A DNA stretch of 64,000 nucleotides from Microbacterium luticocti DSM 19459 (GTDB taxonomy: Bacteria > Actinomycetota > Actinomycetes > Actinomycetales > Microbacteriaceae). The translations under genes were made by a program, and so were the position numbers. Each line of letters starts with the position of its first letter. The stretch's first letter is position 1. The stretch covers positions 62,001-126,000 of the forward strand of contig NZ_AULS01000008.1 in the NCBI RefSeq assembly GCF_000422405.1, given 5' to 3'. Under the pieces are notes generated by a model, which searched no databases, was not told the DNA's origin, and worked only from the letters and a program-made list of their open reading frames with translations. This document shows, piece after piece, positions 33,442 to 44,180 of this stretch.

Positions 33442-34337
33442 AAGGCGATGATCAGCGCCGCCCAGGTGGTGAGGATGTACGGCCAGGTGTAGGTGACAAG
33501 GCCCGCGCGGTGCATGAGCACGGTGACCACCGCGGTGATCACGATCCACGGCAGGCTGTACAGCCACGAGGCGCGCGAAGCCGTCACGAACGTGACGGTC
33601 AGCGCGATCGCGGTGAGCACCCCGGAGTAGTTCGCCAGGCCGTTCGCGATCTCGCTCCACGGCTCGCCCATTGCCATCGCGGTGAGCGAGCCGAGCGCGC
33701 TGCCCAGCACCGCCGCCAGGCCCACCTTCCAGCTCGCGATGAACAGGCCGAGCAGGATGAGCGCCCCCGAGAACACGTTGTCGACGAGCACCACCTGCGA
33801 CACGTTGGTCAGCAGCGAGGTGAAGAAGGCGGCCACCGGCTGATCGGGCAGGTGCGAGGCCGGTGCCGGCACGGCCAGGCGCAGCGTCGAGACCGTGATG
33901 ACGGTGGCGGTGATGCAGAACGGCGCGGTCGTGTACGGCAGCTCGAAGCGCTTCAGCGCGGGCGACGCGAACAGCTTCACGATCACCCAGGTCACCGGCC
34001 CGGTGACCAGTCCCCCGAGGAACGCCAGCAGATAGCACCACCATCCGTTGCCGCCCAGTGCCGCGAACACCGCGGCGCCGACGAGTGTGCCGCAGAACGA
34101 CTGCATGCCGGCGGCGATGTTCGCCAGGCCATTGCCGCAGGCCCGGCCGCCCAGCATCCCGCCGACCCCGCCGATCACGGCCAACACAGCCATGCGCCAG
34201 TCGGCGACGACGAAGGCGGCCAAGATCAGGATGCCGCAGGCCCAGTTGGTCTGGAAGTAGATCTGCGATGCACCGTTCAGCACGCCGACGCCCCACTGCG
34301 CGAGCGGTGTCGCGGTGCGCGCCCCTGCGGTCGTCAT
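33414..34337 (-). CDS. Urea transporter (UT family)
   Basis: 307 aa with about ten membrane segments in two similar halves, as in bacterial urea channels. Helpful stretches are LNGASQIYFQTNWACGILIL and LTNVSQVVLVDNVFSGALIL, the paired half-signatures, plus LPYTTAPFCITATVI after the first half. It lets urea enter down its gradient to feed urease. It is the last gene of the urease operon, 23 bp after ureD, and its 3' end overlaps the nickel transporter ATPase gene by 28 bp. I recognise the family but not a specific named gene. Confidence 0.85.
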   Translation of the reverse strand: MTTAGARTATPLAQWGVGVLNGASQIYFQTNWACGILILAAFVVADWRMAVLAVIGGVGGMLGGRACGNGLANIAAGMQSFCGTLVGAAVFAALGGNGWWCYLLAFLGGLVTGPVTWVIVKLFASPALKRFELPYTTAPFCITATVITVSTLRLAVPAPASHLPDQPVAAFFTSLLTNVSQVVLVDNVFSGALILLGLFIASWKVGLAAVLGSALGSLTAMAMGEPWSEIANGLANYSGVLTAIALTVTFVTASRASWLYSLPWIVITAVVTVLMHRAGLVTYTWPYILTTWAALIIAFYVTSLRRT

Positions 34338-34360
34338 AGCACTCCCGTCGCCTGTTCCGA

Positions 34361-35344
34361 TCAGTACTTTCTGATGTGCGGCGCGGGCAGCCCGGTGAGC
34401 AGCTCGTGCACGGCGGCCGCGGCGGCCGTGTTCACCCGGGTCGAGAGCACGGTGTCATCGCCGACCCAGCGCAGCCACGCACCGGCGTCATCCGGCAGGA
34501 TGCTCACGCCGAACCGGGCGCTGTCATCGTCCGCGGCGGCACAGACCGCCGTGACGGTCTCGTGCAGCACCTCGGCGATACGCGCCGCCGGAACCCGATC
34601 GGTGACCACGTACAGCGACGCCACCACGTCGCGGCCGCCGAGCACCGCGGCACCGCCGACATGGCCGTCGCGCGGCACCAGCCGCACCCGGTCGAACGCC
34701 ACCGGCGTGCCGTCGGGCCGTCGCACCTCGAAGTCGCTCGCATACGCGGCGTAGGCGTTCCGCTCCCCGCGCGAGAGCCGGCCGGCATAGATCGTCTCGC
34801 CCGCGACCAGGGTGGCCGACTCATCCAGTCGCACGGTCGTGCGCTGATAGAACCGGGAGTCGACGTACGGGATGATCGGGTCGGGCAAGTATTCCACGTA
34901 CGCGCCCGCCTCGATCTCCAGCCCGGCGAGCGCCGTCGCGTAGCCGGACTCCATGCGGTACACCTTGGTGTGCGCCTGGGTGGTCACGTGCGCTGCGGTG
35001 CCGGGGCCGAAACGCAGGTCCATGCGCTGCCGGTCGTTGTGCAGGATGCCCCCGCCCGTGGTGATCAGGTAGGTGTACGGCACGTCGGGGCGGTGCGGGT
35101 CGAAGTACAGCGGCTTCATGATCTGCAACGGGGACTTCTGGAAGTGCCCCACCAGCTCGGTGCGCCGGGCGTCACCTTCCCCGCGCAGCTCGAAGTCCAG
35201 CTCGAGGATGCCCACCTTGCCGGGGCTGCCCACCGGCAGGGTGTCGGGCTGCGTGCCGTACCGCGCGACCTCGATCGGCACATGCGCCGGCTCGAAGTGC
35301 GCCGGCTGCAGCCGCGGTCCGCCGTACGGCTCGGTCTGTGTCAC
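34361..35344 (-). CDS. ureD: Urease accessory protein UreD
   Basis: 327 aa. UreD (UreH) forms the UreDFG activation complex on apo-urease and has a tunnel for nickel delivery. The body is beta-rich, with typical stretches FQKSPLQIMKPLYFDP, YTYLITTGGGILHNDRQRM and VTTQAHTKVYRM. The start is a GTG at 35344 that overlaps the ureG stop (GTGA). Its position after ureG and before the urea transporter is normal for actinobacterial urease operons. Confidence 0.94.
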   Translation of the reverse strand: MTQTEPYGGPRLQPAHFEPAHVPIEVARYGTQPDTLPVGSPGKVGILELDFELRGEGDARRTELVGHFQKSPLQIMKPLYFDPHRPDVPYTYLITTGGGILHNDRQRMDLRFGPGTAAHVTTQAHTKVYRMESGYATALAGLEIEAGAYVEYLPDPIIPYVDSRFYQRTTVRLDESATLVAGETIYAGRLSRGERNAYAAYASDFEVRRPDGTPVAFDRVRLVPRDGHVGGAAVLGGRDVVASLYVVTDRVPAARIAEVLHETVTAVCAAADDDSARFGVSILPDDAGAWLRWVGDDTVLSTRVNTAAAAAVHELLTGLPAPHIRKY

Positions 35345-35976
35345 GCGACCAGCTCTCCGCGGCGCTGCGCCCACACCGCCATGATGGTGTCGAACAGCTC
35401 CTGCACGCCGACGCCTTCGAGCGAGTTGGTCATCACGACCGGCTTGTCGCCGCGCACGGCGTGCGCGTCGCGTTCCATCACCGCCAGGTCGGTGCGCACG
35501 TACTGGGCGATGTCGATCTTGTTGATCACGAGGATGTCGCTGTCGGTGATCCCCGGGCCGCGCTTGCGCGGCATCTTCTCGCCCTCCGAGGTGTCGAGCA
35601 CGAACACGAACACATCGGCCAGCGACGGCGAGAAGGTGAGGGTGAGGTTGTCGCCGCCGGACTCGTAGATGATCGTGTCGATCTCGGGAAACCGCTCCAC
35701 GAGCTCTTCGCCGGCGGCGAGGTTCATGGTGGGGTCGTCGCGGACCGCGGTGTGCGGGCAGGCGCCGGTCTCGACCCCCACCACCCGCTCCGGGTCGAGG
35801 ATGCCGGCAAGCTCCCGCCGCACATGGTGGGCGTCCTCCTGGGTGTAGATGTCGTTGGTGATCACGCCCGGGGTGCGCCCGGCGGCGATGAACACCGGCA
35901 CCAGCGCCTCGGTCAGCGCGGTCTTTCCCGAGCCGACCGGCCCGCCGATGCCCACGCGCAGCACGTTGTGGTCCAT
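35341..35976 (-). CDS. ureG: Urease accessory GTPase UreG
   Basis: 211 aa. The P-loop GPVGSGKT is at residues 12-19, and the conserved metal site is in GVETGACPHTAVRDD (Cys-Pro-His). It also has GDNLTLTFSPSLAD and the NKID base-recognition motif. GTP hydrolysis by UreG drives nickel transfer into the active site. There is no histidine-rich N-terminus, unlike mycobacterial and plant UreG; a histidine-rich tail is found instead on the CbiX-like protein of this operon. Confidence 0.97.
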   Translation of the reverse strand: MDHNVLRVGIGGPVGSGKTALTEALVPVFIAAGRTPGVITNDIYTQEDAHHVRRELAGILDPERVVGVETGACPHTAVRDDPTMNLAAGEELVERFPEIDTIIYESGGDNLTLTFSPSLADVFVFVLDTSEGEKMPRKRGPGITDSDILVINKIDIAQYVRTDLAVMERDAHAVRGDKPVVMTNSLEGVGVQELFDTIMAVWAQRRGELVA

Positions 35977-35989
35977 ATGTGTTCCTTCC

Positions 35990-36690
35990 TCAACTCGTGA
36001 ACAGTCGGGCCTCGGCGCGTTCGTGCGCCGCCGACATGATGTCGCCCGTCGGCGCGAAACCGCCGATGTCTTCCACCGGCCGCACCAGGGCGTCTTCAGT
36101 GACCGCCATGATGACCGGCTGCGCCCGGCGCAGGATCACCTGCGTGGACCGGTGATCGGTCAGCCGCAGCCGCAGTGCGGCGCCGGCGAAGCTGGTGGCG
36201 AACGCGAACAGATCGGATGCCACGGCCTGCGCCGTCGGCACCCCGGTGGCCGCGTACACCACGGCCGAGACCACCGCCTGGCATCCCGGGGTCTGCCGAG
36301 CCTTGACCCGCGCCGCCCACGCCGCGATGTCGTCACCACCGAACACCTCGGCGGCGATGTCGGCGACCTGCCGGCCGCTGCGCACGCTGGAGCGGCGCAG
36401 CTCGGCGTTCAGCTTCGAGGCGTACAACAGGCGGTCGATCTCGGCGACCGACTCCCAGTCCCCGCGAGCGGCGGCCTGGTGGGCCCGGGCGAGCGCGGTC
36501 GCGTCGCCCGGGCCGACGGTGGCCGTCAGCATGTCGTCGAGCAGATCGCCGATCGTGCCCGCGTCGACCAGTCCCGCCTGCGCGAACCCCTCGAGCCCGT
36601 GCGACATCGTGTAGAAGCCGCTCGGGAACGCCGAATCGCTCAGCTGCAGGCTGACCAGCAGGGCCGCCGGGTCGAACCGCTCCGACGTCG

Positions 36691-36694
<4 letters not shown>
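35990..36694 (-). CDS. ureF: Urease accessory protein UreF
   Basis: 234 aa, all-helical. UreF bridges UreD and UreG and controls UreG GTPase. Recognisable parts are [20 protein letters not shown] near the N-terminus, [15 protein letters not shown] and the C-terminal [17 protein letters not shown]. Its ATG overlaps the ureC stop. It keeps the conserved Ser-Gly-rich N-terminal helix, so it should be functional. Confidence 0.94.
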
Positions 36695-38415
<1,721 letters not shown>

Positions 38416-38417
38416 GA

Positions 38418-38843
38418 TTACTTGCTCCCCTTCTTCGCGGCCGCGGCCGGGGTCTTGCCCCGCGCGGGCGCACCGTTCTCGAATCCGCGTTCGGCGAGCA
38501 GTCGCATCGCCGCGGCCTTGGTGGCGGGGGCGTCCAACCCGCCGCTGACCAGACCGTTGAAGCCGATCAGATGCCGGGCGCCGCCGTAGGCGACCAGTGT
38601 CACTTCCTTGGTCTCGCCGGGCTCGAACCGCACCCCGGTGCCGGCGGGGATGTCCAGGTGCATGCCCCAGGCCTTCTCGCGCTCGAAGCGCATGGCGCGG
38701 TTGACCTCGAAGAAGTGGAAGTGCGAGCCGATCTGCACGGGCCGGTCACCGGTGTTGGTGACCCGCAGCGTGACCGAATCGCGACCCGCGTTGATCTCGA
38801 TGGTGTCGGCGCCGTGATGCACCTTCGCCTTCCTGCTGGCCAT
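38418..38843 (-). CDS. ureB: Urease beta subunit
   Basis: 141 aa, with the family core in residues ~1-105 ([51 protein letters not shown]). A C-terminal Ala/Lys/Gly-rich tail ([12 protein letters not shown]) extends past the usual end. GGGAGGAA precedes the ATG at 38843. It lies between a CbiX-like chelatase gene and ureC, an interruption of the normal ureA-ureB adjacency. Confidence 0.96.
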   Translation of the reverse strand: MASRKAKVHHGADTIEINAGRDSVTLRVTNTGDRPVQIGSHFHFFEVNRAMRFEREKAWGMHLDIPAGTGVRFEPGETKEVTLVAYGGARHLIGFNGLVSGGLDAPATKAAAMRLLAERGFENGAPARGKTPAAAAKKGSK

Positions 38844-38857
38844 GATGTTCCTCCCGC

Positions 38858-39736
38858 TCAGTGGTGGTCGTCGTGTGCGGTGCTGCCGTGCACCGCGTGC
38901 TCTGCCGCGCGGCCGTGGCCGTGCGCGTGGTGATGGTGGTGACCGTGACCGTGGGTGTGGGGGTGCGACCCGGATGCCTCCTCGAAGGCGTGCGAGTGCG
39001 CGTAGCCGTGTCCGTGGTCGGCGTCCAGCCCCGCCGCGATGCCGTCGTCGCCGTGGCCGCGCAGCGCGTGCAACGCATCGTGCACGCGGTCGCGCACCTG
39101 CCGGGTGATCGCGGTGTCGCTCATCAGCGGGCCGACGTCGGCGACCCGGCACACCGGGATCTCGGCCGCGAACCCCGCCGGCACCCCCGCCACGGTCTGC
39201 GCGCCGAGCCGGCGCATCCGCTCGGCGGCCGCCTCGAGCTCATCGGCGTCGTCGGCCAGTGCCGCCTCCACGTTCGCGATGCCGCCGTGGGTGCGCACCA
39301 GGTGCGCGATGCGGAACAGCTCGGCTTCGTCGAACGGGTCGGAGTGGGCCCCGACGATCAGCAGCGCGTCGGCGTCGTGCCGGGCGACGGCGCGGTGGGC
39401 GGCGGTGCGCAGCCACGCGATCAGGTGGTCGGGCTGGCCGAACGGCGCCGCGAACGCGAGGCGCCCGGGGTGCTTGGCCGCCAGCCACGCCGCCGTCTTG
39501 GCGGCGTCGGCGACCATGGTCGGGTTGCGTCCGAACGTCATCGGCACGACGACGACCTCGCCGCCGGCCGTCAGTGACTGCTCGATCAGATCGTGCAACC
39601 GGCGACCGGTCGCGCAGGCCACAGCATCCGGAATGCGTGCACACAGCCGCTGCAGCTGCGCGCCGTCGCCACTCTCGTGACCGCCGACGAGCACGGTGCG
39701 CGCAGGTGCGGCGGGTGCGGGCGGGTGGGATGACAC
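38858..39736 (-). CDS. CbiX-like metallochelatase with histidine-rich tail, inserted between ureA and ureB
   Basis: 292 aa, GTG start. The first ~235 residues look like a two-part CbiX/sirohydrochlorin-chelatase fold: [35 protein letters not shown] and [20 protein letters not shown]. The last ~55 residues contain 20 histidines in short runs ([15 protein letters not shown]), a nickel-buffer type sequence. The operon has no ureE, the usual nickel chaperone, and UreG lacks a His-rich stretch. A role in storing or delivering nickel to urease is likely by context; a porphyrinoid chelatase role is less likely, as no tetrapyrrole genes are near. Confidence 0.8.
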   Translation of the reverse strand: MSSHPPAPAAPARTVLVGGHESGDGAQLQRLCARIPDAVACATGRRLHDLIEQSLTAGGEVVVVPMTFGRNPTMVADAAKTAAWLAAKHPGRLAFAAPFGQPDHLIAWLRTAAHRAVARHDADALLIVGAHSDPFDEAELFRIAHLVRTHGGIANVEAALADDADELEAAAERMRRLGAQTVAGVPAGFAAEIPVCRVADVGPLMSDTAITRQVRDRVHDALHALRGHGDDGIAAGLDADHGHGYAHSHAFEEASGSHPHTHGHGHHHHHAHGHGRAAEHAVHGSTAHDDHH

Positions 39737-39740
39737 CGGG

Positions 39741-40046
39741 TCAGCCGCCGATCGGGTCGTGGCACGAGATCAGCTTGGTGCCGTCGGGGAAGGTGGCTTC
39801 CACCTGCAGCAGCGTGACCCGTTCGCGTACGCCGGGCATGCAGTCGGCCTCGGCCACGACCTTCTTGCCCAGGGCCATGCACTCGGCGACCGACTTGCCG
39901 TCACGCGCGGCCTCGAGGATCGCCTCGGTGACCAGCGCCTGCGCCTCGCTGACGTTCAGTTTCGTGCCCCGCTCGCGTCGCCGACGGGCGAGCTCGGCGA
40001 CCTGATAGACGTACAGCTTGTCGATTTCACGCGGAGTGAGGTCCAT
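39741..40046 (-). CDS. ureA: Urease gamma subunit
   Basis: 101 aa, full length. Family stretches MDLTPREIDKLYVYQVAELA, LNVSEAQALVTEAILEAARD and MPGVRERVTLLQVEATFPDG are all present. It is the smallest urease structural subunit and the first gene of the minus-strand urease operon. About 230 bp of shared intergenic DNA separate it from a divergent MFS gene; an inverted GTGCC-GGCAC pair (40082-40105) lies there. Confidence 0.97.
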   Translation of the reverse strand: MDLTPREIDKLYVYQVAELARRRRERGTKLNVSEAQALVTEAILEAARDGKSVAECMALGKKVVAEADCMPGVRERVTLLQVEATFPDGTKLISCHDPIGG

Positions 40047-40238
40047 GTCAGCTCCTGACCCGGCGACGGCCGGACTCGTTTGTGCCGTTTCGCCCATCGT
40101 GGCACGCGATCGCCCGGCGCGCTGGGGGCGGGCACGGATCCGTGCCGACGGACGCGGCTCGGACACGGAACACACGCGCATCTGCGACCCGGTCGCGCCT
40201 GCGGGGTCCTGACCGCGTGCGGCCGGTGTCGCCGTCGC

Positions 40239-40244
40239 TATAGT
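40239..40244 (+). promoter_or_regulatory. -10 box of the DHA2 transporter gene
   Basis: TATAGT lies 33 bases before the ATG at 40277, which has GGGAGGTG as ribosome site. No clear -35 is seen. The divergent ureA promoter was not identified. Confidence 0.5.
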
Positions 40245-40276
40245 CGAGGCACTCCGTCCGCCGATCGGGAGGTGCG

Positions 40277-41698
40277 ATGACCCGGCGTGCCACCGGTGTG
40301 GGCGCCCCGGCACCTGCCGGTCTGGGGCTGCGCCTGGTGCTCGCCTGCTGCCTGGCCCAGTTCGTGCACACCGCGTACGGCAGCGTCGTCACCATCGCCC
40401 TGCCCGACATCGCCGGCCGGCTGCACGCGGGCATGGGCGCGCTGCAGTGGCTGCAGGCCGCGTACATCCTGCCACTGGCGGCACTGCTGACCTTCTCGGG
40501 CACCCTCGCCGACCGGTGGGGGCGGCGCCGGGTGCTGCTGTGCGGCACCGCGATCATGACCGCCGGGTCGCTGCTGTGCGCGCTGAGCCCGTCGGTGTGG
40601 ATGCTCGTGGCCGGGCGCGCGGTGCAGGGCGTCGGCTCGGCGATGGTCGCCCCGGCCGGGCTGTCGCTGCTGACGGCGGCGGCGCCGAAGGCGGGCCGGG
40701 CGGTGGCGGTCATGTGGTGGAGCACGGTGGGCACCGCGTCGCTGGCGGCGGCGCCGATCCTCGGCGGGCTGCTTGTGCGGGCGGCCGGGTGGCCGTCGCT
40801 GTTCTGGGCGGGGGTCGTGCTCGGCGTGCTCACGGCGGTGCTGGTGCTGGTGTTCGTGCCCGAATCGCACTCGGACGCCCCGGAACGGTTCGACCCGCTC
40901 GGCCAGACCCTGCTCACCCTGGGTCTGGCCGCCGTGACGTTCGTGCTCATCGAGGGCCCCCACCTGGGCTGGGTGTCTCTCGCCGTGCTGGTCGCGATGG
41001 TCGTCGCCGTGGCCGCCGGCGCGGGGCTGGTGCGCTCCGAGCGCGACCACCCGCATCCGGTCGTGCCGTTGCGGCTGCTGCGCACCCGGGCGTTCGTGGT
41101 GGCACTGACCACCGCGGTGCTCGGCTATCTGGCCCTGGCCGGACTGCTGTTCGTGAACACGTTCGCGCTGCAGTCCGAACGCGGGCTCGACGCGATCGGC
41201 GCGGGGCTGGCGACCATTCCGCTGGCGGCCGGGGCGACCCTGTCGGCGGTGTTCGCGGCGCGGCTGGTGGGCGAAGGCAGATCACGGCCGGCGCTGATGC
41301 TGGCCGGGACGCTGATCGCGGCGGGATCGCTCGCACTGTGGGCGACCGAGCACGCGCCGCTGTGGACGGTGCTGGTCCCGTCGCTGGTGTTCGGGCTCGG
41401 GTTCGGGCTGATCCCCGACCCGATCAGCGTGACCGCGCTGGCCGCACTCGACGAGTCCGAGGCGGGGCTGGCGTCGAGCCTGATCTCGACGTCGAAGCAG
41501 GTCGGGCAGATGCTCGGCGTGGCCCTGGTGGGCATGCTGCTGGCGGTGTCGGCCACCGGTGACCCCGCCGCCGAGTTCGACGACATGGGCGGGTGGGTGT
41601 GGATGCTGCTGGCGGTGGCCGGCGTCGTGATCGTGCTGGTGAACGGCCTGGAGCACCGGCGCGCGCGGCGGCAGGCTACAGGCCGCGGCCGAGCATGA
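40277..41698 (+). CDS. DHA2-family MFS efflux transporter
   Basis: 473 aa with about 14 predicted membrane segments. Motif A is in LADRWGRRRVLL, motif C appears in APILGGLLVRAAGW, and the N-terminal helix contains VVTIALPDIAGRLHAG, typical of EmrB/QacA/Stp-like drug:proton antiporters. It is leadered, with TATAGT and GGGAGGTG upstream. Its last 23 bases overlap the 3' end of the convergent CrcB gene. It is divergent from ureA. The substrate is unknown. Confidence 0.88.
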   Translation: MTRRATGVGAPAPAGLGLRLVLACCLAQFVHTAYGSVVTIALPDIAGRLHAGMGALQWLQAAYILPLAALLTFSGTLADRWGRRRVLLCGTAIMTAGSLLCALSPSVWMLVAGRAVQGVGSAMVAPAGLSLLTAAAPKAGRAVAVMWWSTVGTASLAAAPILGGLLVRAAGWPSLFWAGVVLGVLTAVLVLVFVPESHSDAPERFDPLGQTLLTLGLAAVTFVLIEGPHLGWVSLAVLVAMVVAVAAGAGLVRSERDHPHPVVPLRLLRTRAFVVALTTAVLGYLALAGLLFVNTFALQSERGLDAIGAGLATIPLAAGATLSAVFAARLVGEGRSRPALMLAGTLIAAGSLALWATEHAPLWTVLVPSLVFGLGFGLIPDPISVTALAALDESEAGLASSLISTSKQVGQMLGVALVGMLLAVSATGDPAAEFDDMGGWVWMLLAVAGVVIVLVNGLEHRRARRQATGRGRA

Positions 41699-42053
41699 GC
41701 CCGAGCCAGGCGCCGAGCACCGTGAGCACCAGCATCCCGATGCTGTTGCCGAGTGCGAGAGAGAACTTCTGCTTCTGCAGCATGTGCACGGTGTCGACCA
41801 TCGCGGTGCTGAAGGTGGTGTAGCCGCCCATGCAGCCCACGCCCAGCACCTGCATCCACTGCGCGTCCAGCACCGACGAGTCGGCCATGCCGGTGAGAAA
41901 CCCCAGCAGGATCGCGCCGCTCGTGTTGATGACGAACGTGCCCCACGGGTAGGTGCCGCCGGCCCGGCGCATGATGATGCCGTCGAGGGTGAACCGCACC
42001 GATGCGCCCACTCCCCCGCCGACGGCGATCAGCAGGAACAGTCCGGGGTTCAT
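41676..42053 (-). CDS. crcB: Fluoride ion channel CrcB (Fluc), subunit 2
   Basis: 125 aa with four transmembrane segments. The channel signature is clear: GGGVGASVRFTLD, GTFVINTSGAILLGFLTG and GVGCMGGYTTFSTAMVDT (the Gly-Gly-x-Thr-Thr-Phe-Ser track). Fluc proteins form antiparallel dimers that export fluoride. It is paired with a second CrcB gene whose stop overlaps its ATG, suggesting an obligate heterodimer as in other Gram-positive bacteria. Confidence 0.93.
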   Translation of the reverse strand: MNPGLFLLIAVGGGVGASVRFTLDGIIMRRAGGTYPWGTFVINTSGAILLGFLTGMADSSVLDAQWMQVLGVGCMGGYTTFSTAMVDTVHMLQKQKFSLALGNSIGMLVLTVLGAWLGLMLGRGL

Positions 42054-42523
42054 GCGTGCACCGTGCTCAGGTCGACGCGGCGGTGCACGAGGGCTTTGGC
42101 CGCGATCACGCCGATGCCGGCGCAGGCGACGCCGCCGAGAACCGTCAGGAGCGCAAAGCTGATCGCGAGTACCGGGTCGGTGCCGAAGATGACGGCGGAA
42201 TCGCTGGCCAGCTCGCTGTAGGTGGTGAACCCGCCCATGATGCCGGTGCCGGCGAACAGCCGGACGTCGCGTCGGGCGTCGGTCTCGGGGGTGCGCACGG
42301 CGAGCGCGGTGAGCAGAAAGCCCAGCACGAGCGCGCCGCACAGGTTCACGACGAGGATCGTCCACGGCACGGTTCCGGTCCACGGGAACGCGAACGCGAG
42401 CACCGCACGGATGGCCGTGCCGACCGCCCCGCCGACGAAGACGAACAGGATCAGCTTGGGGTGCAGCGCCACCGGCCGATGGTGACGGCGCCGATTGTCA
42501 CGCTGGTGTTCGACGAGGGTCAT
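42050..42523 (-). CDS. crcB: Fluoride ion channel CrcB (Fluc), subunit 1
   Basis: 157 aa. Four transmembrane helices follow a basic 25-residue N-terminus (QRDNRRRHHR). Signature stretches are VGGAVGTAIRAVLAF, ILVVNLCGALVLGFLLTAL and GIMGGFTTYSELASDS (here Thr-Thr-Tyr-Ser). The ATG at 42523 has AAGGAGAG upstream. It is translated with the second CrcB by ATGA overlap. No fluoride riboswitch consensus is seen in the leader; a strong hairpin is there instead. Confidence 0.92.
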   Translation of the reverse strand: MTLVEHQRDNRRRHHRPVALHPKLILFVFVGGAVGTAIRAVLAFAFPWTGTVPWTILVVNLCGALVLGFLLTALAVRTPETDARRDVRLFAGTGIMGGFTTYSELASDSAVIFGTDPVLAISFALLTVLGGVACAGIGVIAAKALVHRRVDLSTVHA

Positions 42524-42539
42524 GGCTCTCCTTGCGGCA

Positions 42540-42560
42540 GATGCCACACATGGTGGCATC
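42540..42560 (-). promoter_or_regulatory. Hairpin in the crcB leader
   Basis: GATGCCAC-ACATG-GTGGCATC on the plus strand is a perfect 8-bp inverted repeat directly upstream of the crcB ribosome site. It could be an operator or an RNA hairpin that limits translation. It does not match the fluoride (crcB) riboswitch motif. Confidence 0.5.
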
Positions 42561-42649
42561 CCCCCGCCGCGCGGGCAATCGCCGCCGACGGATCTGTGCC
42601 ATGCCGACACGGACGCGGCAGGCCCCGCCCGGCGCACCGGAGCGCGCCG

Positions 42650-44128
42650 TCAGTGCGGCGCGTGCGCCTGCAGGAACTCGTACACGTCGGTGGTGTCGAC
42701 CCCGGGAAAAGCCCCGGTCGGCAGGGTCGCCAAGAGCGTGCGCGGCGTCTTCACATTGGGCCAGGCGTTGTCGCGCCATGCCTGCTCGAGCTCGGCCGGC
42801 GCCCGCCGGCAGCACACCTCGGTGGCGTGCTTCGACACGGCGCGGTTGGTGGTGTCACGGCCGAGGAACCACTTGGTGTCGTCGAAGCGCACGCCCACGC
42901 TCACCGAGTGCGCGCCCTCGCTGGAGTTCTCGACCCGGGCGGTGCACCAGTAGGTGCCGTTGCCGGTGTCGGTGTACTGGTAGTACGGGTTGAAGTGGTC
43001 GTCGACGTCGAACACGACACGGCTGGTCCAGGTGCGGCAGCACATCTGTCCCTCGATGGCGCCCAGCCGGTCGGCGGGGAAGTTCACGTCGTCGTTCTCG
43101 TACGCCTTGGTGATCGTGCCGGATTCGTGCACCTTGAGGAAGTGCACCCGGATCCCGAGGTGCCGGGTGGCGAGGTTCGTGAACCGGTGTGCGGCCGTCT
43201 CGTACGACACCGAGTAGGCGTCGCGCAGGTCTTCGATCGAGATCGCCCGGTCCTTCTTCGCGTCCTGCAGGAACGGCACGGCGTGCGACTCGGGGATCAG
43301 CAGCGCCCCGGTGAGGTAGTTGGTCTCCACCCGCTGACGCAGGAACTCGGCGTAGCTGGCCGGTTCGCCGTGGCCGAGGATGCGGCTGCACAGCGCCTGC
43401 AGCACCGCTGTGCGCGGATCGCCCTTGGCGGTCAGCCGGCTCGACAGGTACAGCCGGCCGTGCTTGAGGTCGGCGACCGAGCGGGTGGTCTGCGGCAGGT
43501 CGGGCACGTAGTGCAGCGTGAAGCCGAGGTGCGCGGCGATGTCGGACGCGGTGCGCTGGGTGAGCGGCCCGCCGGGGTGGTCGACCGCCTTCAGGATGCG
43601 CTGGGCCTGCTGCTCGAGCTCGGGAAAGTGGTTGTCCTGCGTGCGCATCAGCCGCCGCAGCGCCACGTTCGCCCGGCGGGCCTCTTCGGGGGTCGCCGCA
43701 CGCTCGTCGCGCAGCCGTTCGATCTCGCCCTGCAGCGCCAGCAGGGCGTCGAGCACCTCGTCCGACAGCGAGCGCGGGATCCGGAACGGCTCGATCCCCA
43801 GCGACCGGAAGGTCGGCCCCTTCATGGCCCGTTCGAGCGCCACCTCGCGCTGCGCGCGCTCGTCCAGCGGCTCGGACTCCAGCAGCGCGTCCAGCGTGGT
43901 GCCGAGGGCCCGCGCGATCGACTGCAGCAGCGTCAGCTTGGGCTCGCGCCGTCCGTTCTCGATCATCGACAGCTGGCTCGGCGCGCGCGACACCGCCGCG
44001 GCCAGCTCTTCGAGCCGCATCCCGCGCGCGGTGCGCAGCTGCCGGATGCGCCGGCCGATGGTGAGGGTGTCCACCTCTTCATCGTCGACGGCAGCGGTCG
44101 CGTTTTCGAGGGCGAGCAGGTCGTTCAT
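42650..44128 (-). CDS. ramB: RamB-type regulator of acetate/glyoxylate metabolism
   Basis: 492 aa. An N-terminal XRE helix-turn-helix (IGRRIRQLRTARGMRLEEL through SQLSMIENGRREPKL, residues ~24-65) is followed by an ImmA/IrrE-like central domain and a cysteine-containing C-terminal short-chain-acyl sensor domain (GQMCCRTW, TEVCCRRAP). This is the layout of Corynebacterium RamB and mycobacterial Rv0465c, which control isocitrate lyase and malate synthase. It is divergent from aceA, with a 28-bp perfect palindrome between them. Activator or repressor action cannot be decided from sequence. Confidence 0.88.
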   Translation of the reverse strand: MNDLLALENATAAVDDEEVDTLTIGRRIRQLRTARGMRLEELAAAVSRAPSQLSMIENGRREPKLTLLQSIARALGTTLDALLESEPLDERAQREVALERAMKGPTFRSLGIEPFRIPRSLSDEVLDALLALQGEIERLRDERAATPEEARRANVALRRLMRTQDNHFPELEQQAQRILKAVDHPGGPLTQRTASDIAAHLGFTLHYVPDLPQTTRSVADLKHGRLYLSSRLTAKGDPRTAVLQALCSRILGHGEPASYAEFLRQRVETNYLTGALLIPESHAVPFLQDAKKDRAISIEDLRDAYSVSYETAAHRFTNLATRHLGIRVHFLKVHESGTITKAYENDDVNFPADRLGAIEGQMCCRTWTSRVVFDVDDHFNPYYQYTDTGNGTYWCTARVENSSEGAHSVSVGVRFDDTKWFLGRDTTNRAVSKHATEVCCRRAPAELEQAWRDNAWPNVKTPRTLLATLPTGAFPGVDTTDVYEFLQAHAPH

Positions 44129-44152
44129 CCGGCGATGATCTCACGAGAACAG

Positions 44153-44180
44153 AAATCCGGCAAAACTTCACGCCGGATTT
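44153..44180. promoter_or_regulatory. 28-bp palindrome between ramB and aceA (candidate RamB operator)
   Basis: AAATCCGGC (44153-44161), spacer AAAACTTCAC, GCCGGATTT (44172-44180): a perfect 9-bp inverted repeat in a locally AT-richer stretch. It is 25 bases from the ramB start and 85 from aceA. The spacer word GCAAAACTT resembles part of the known RamB motif of Corynebacterium. Confidence 0.65.

Noticed and set aside
42524-42649. Fluoride riboswitch before crcB
   Set aside because: The conserved GGNGATGG...GCC core and downstream CTGATG pairing were not found; only a simple hairpin is present.
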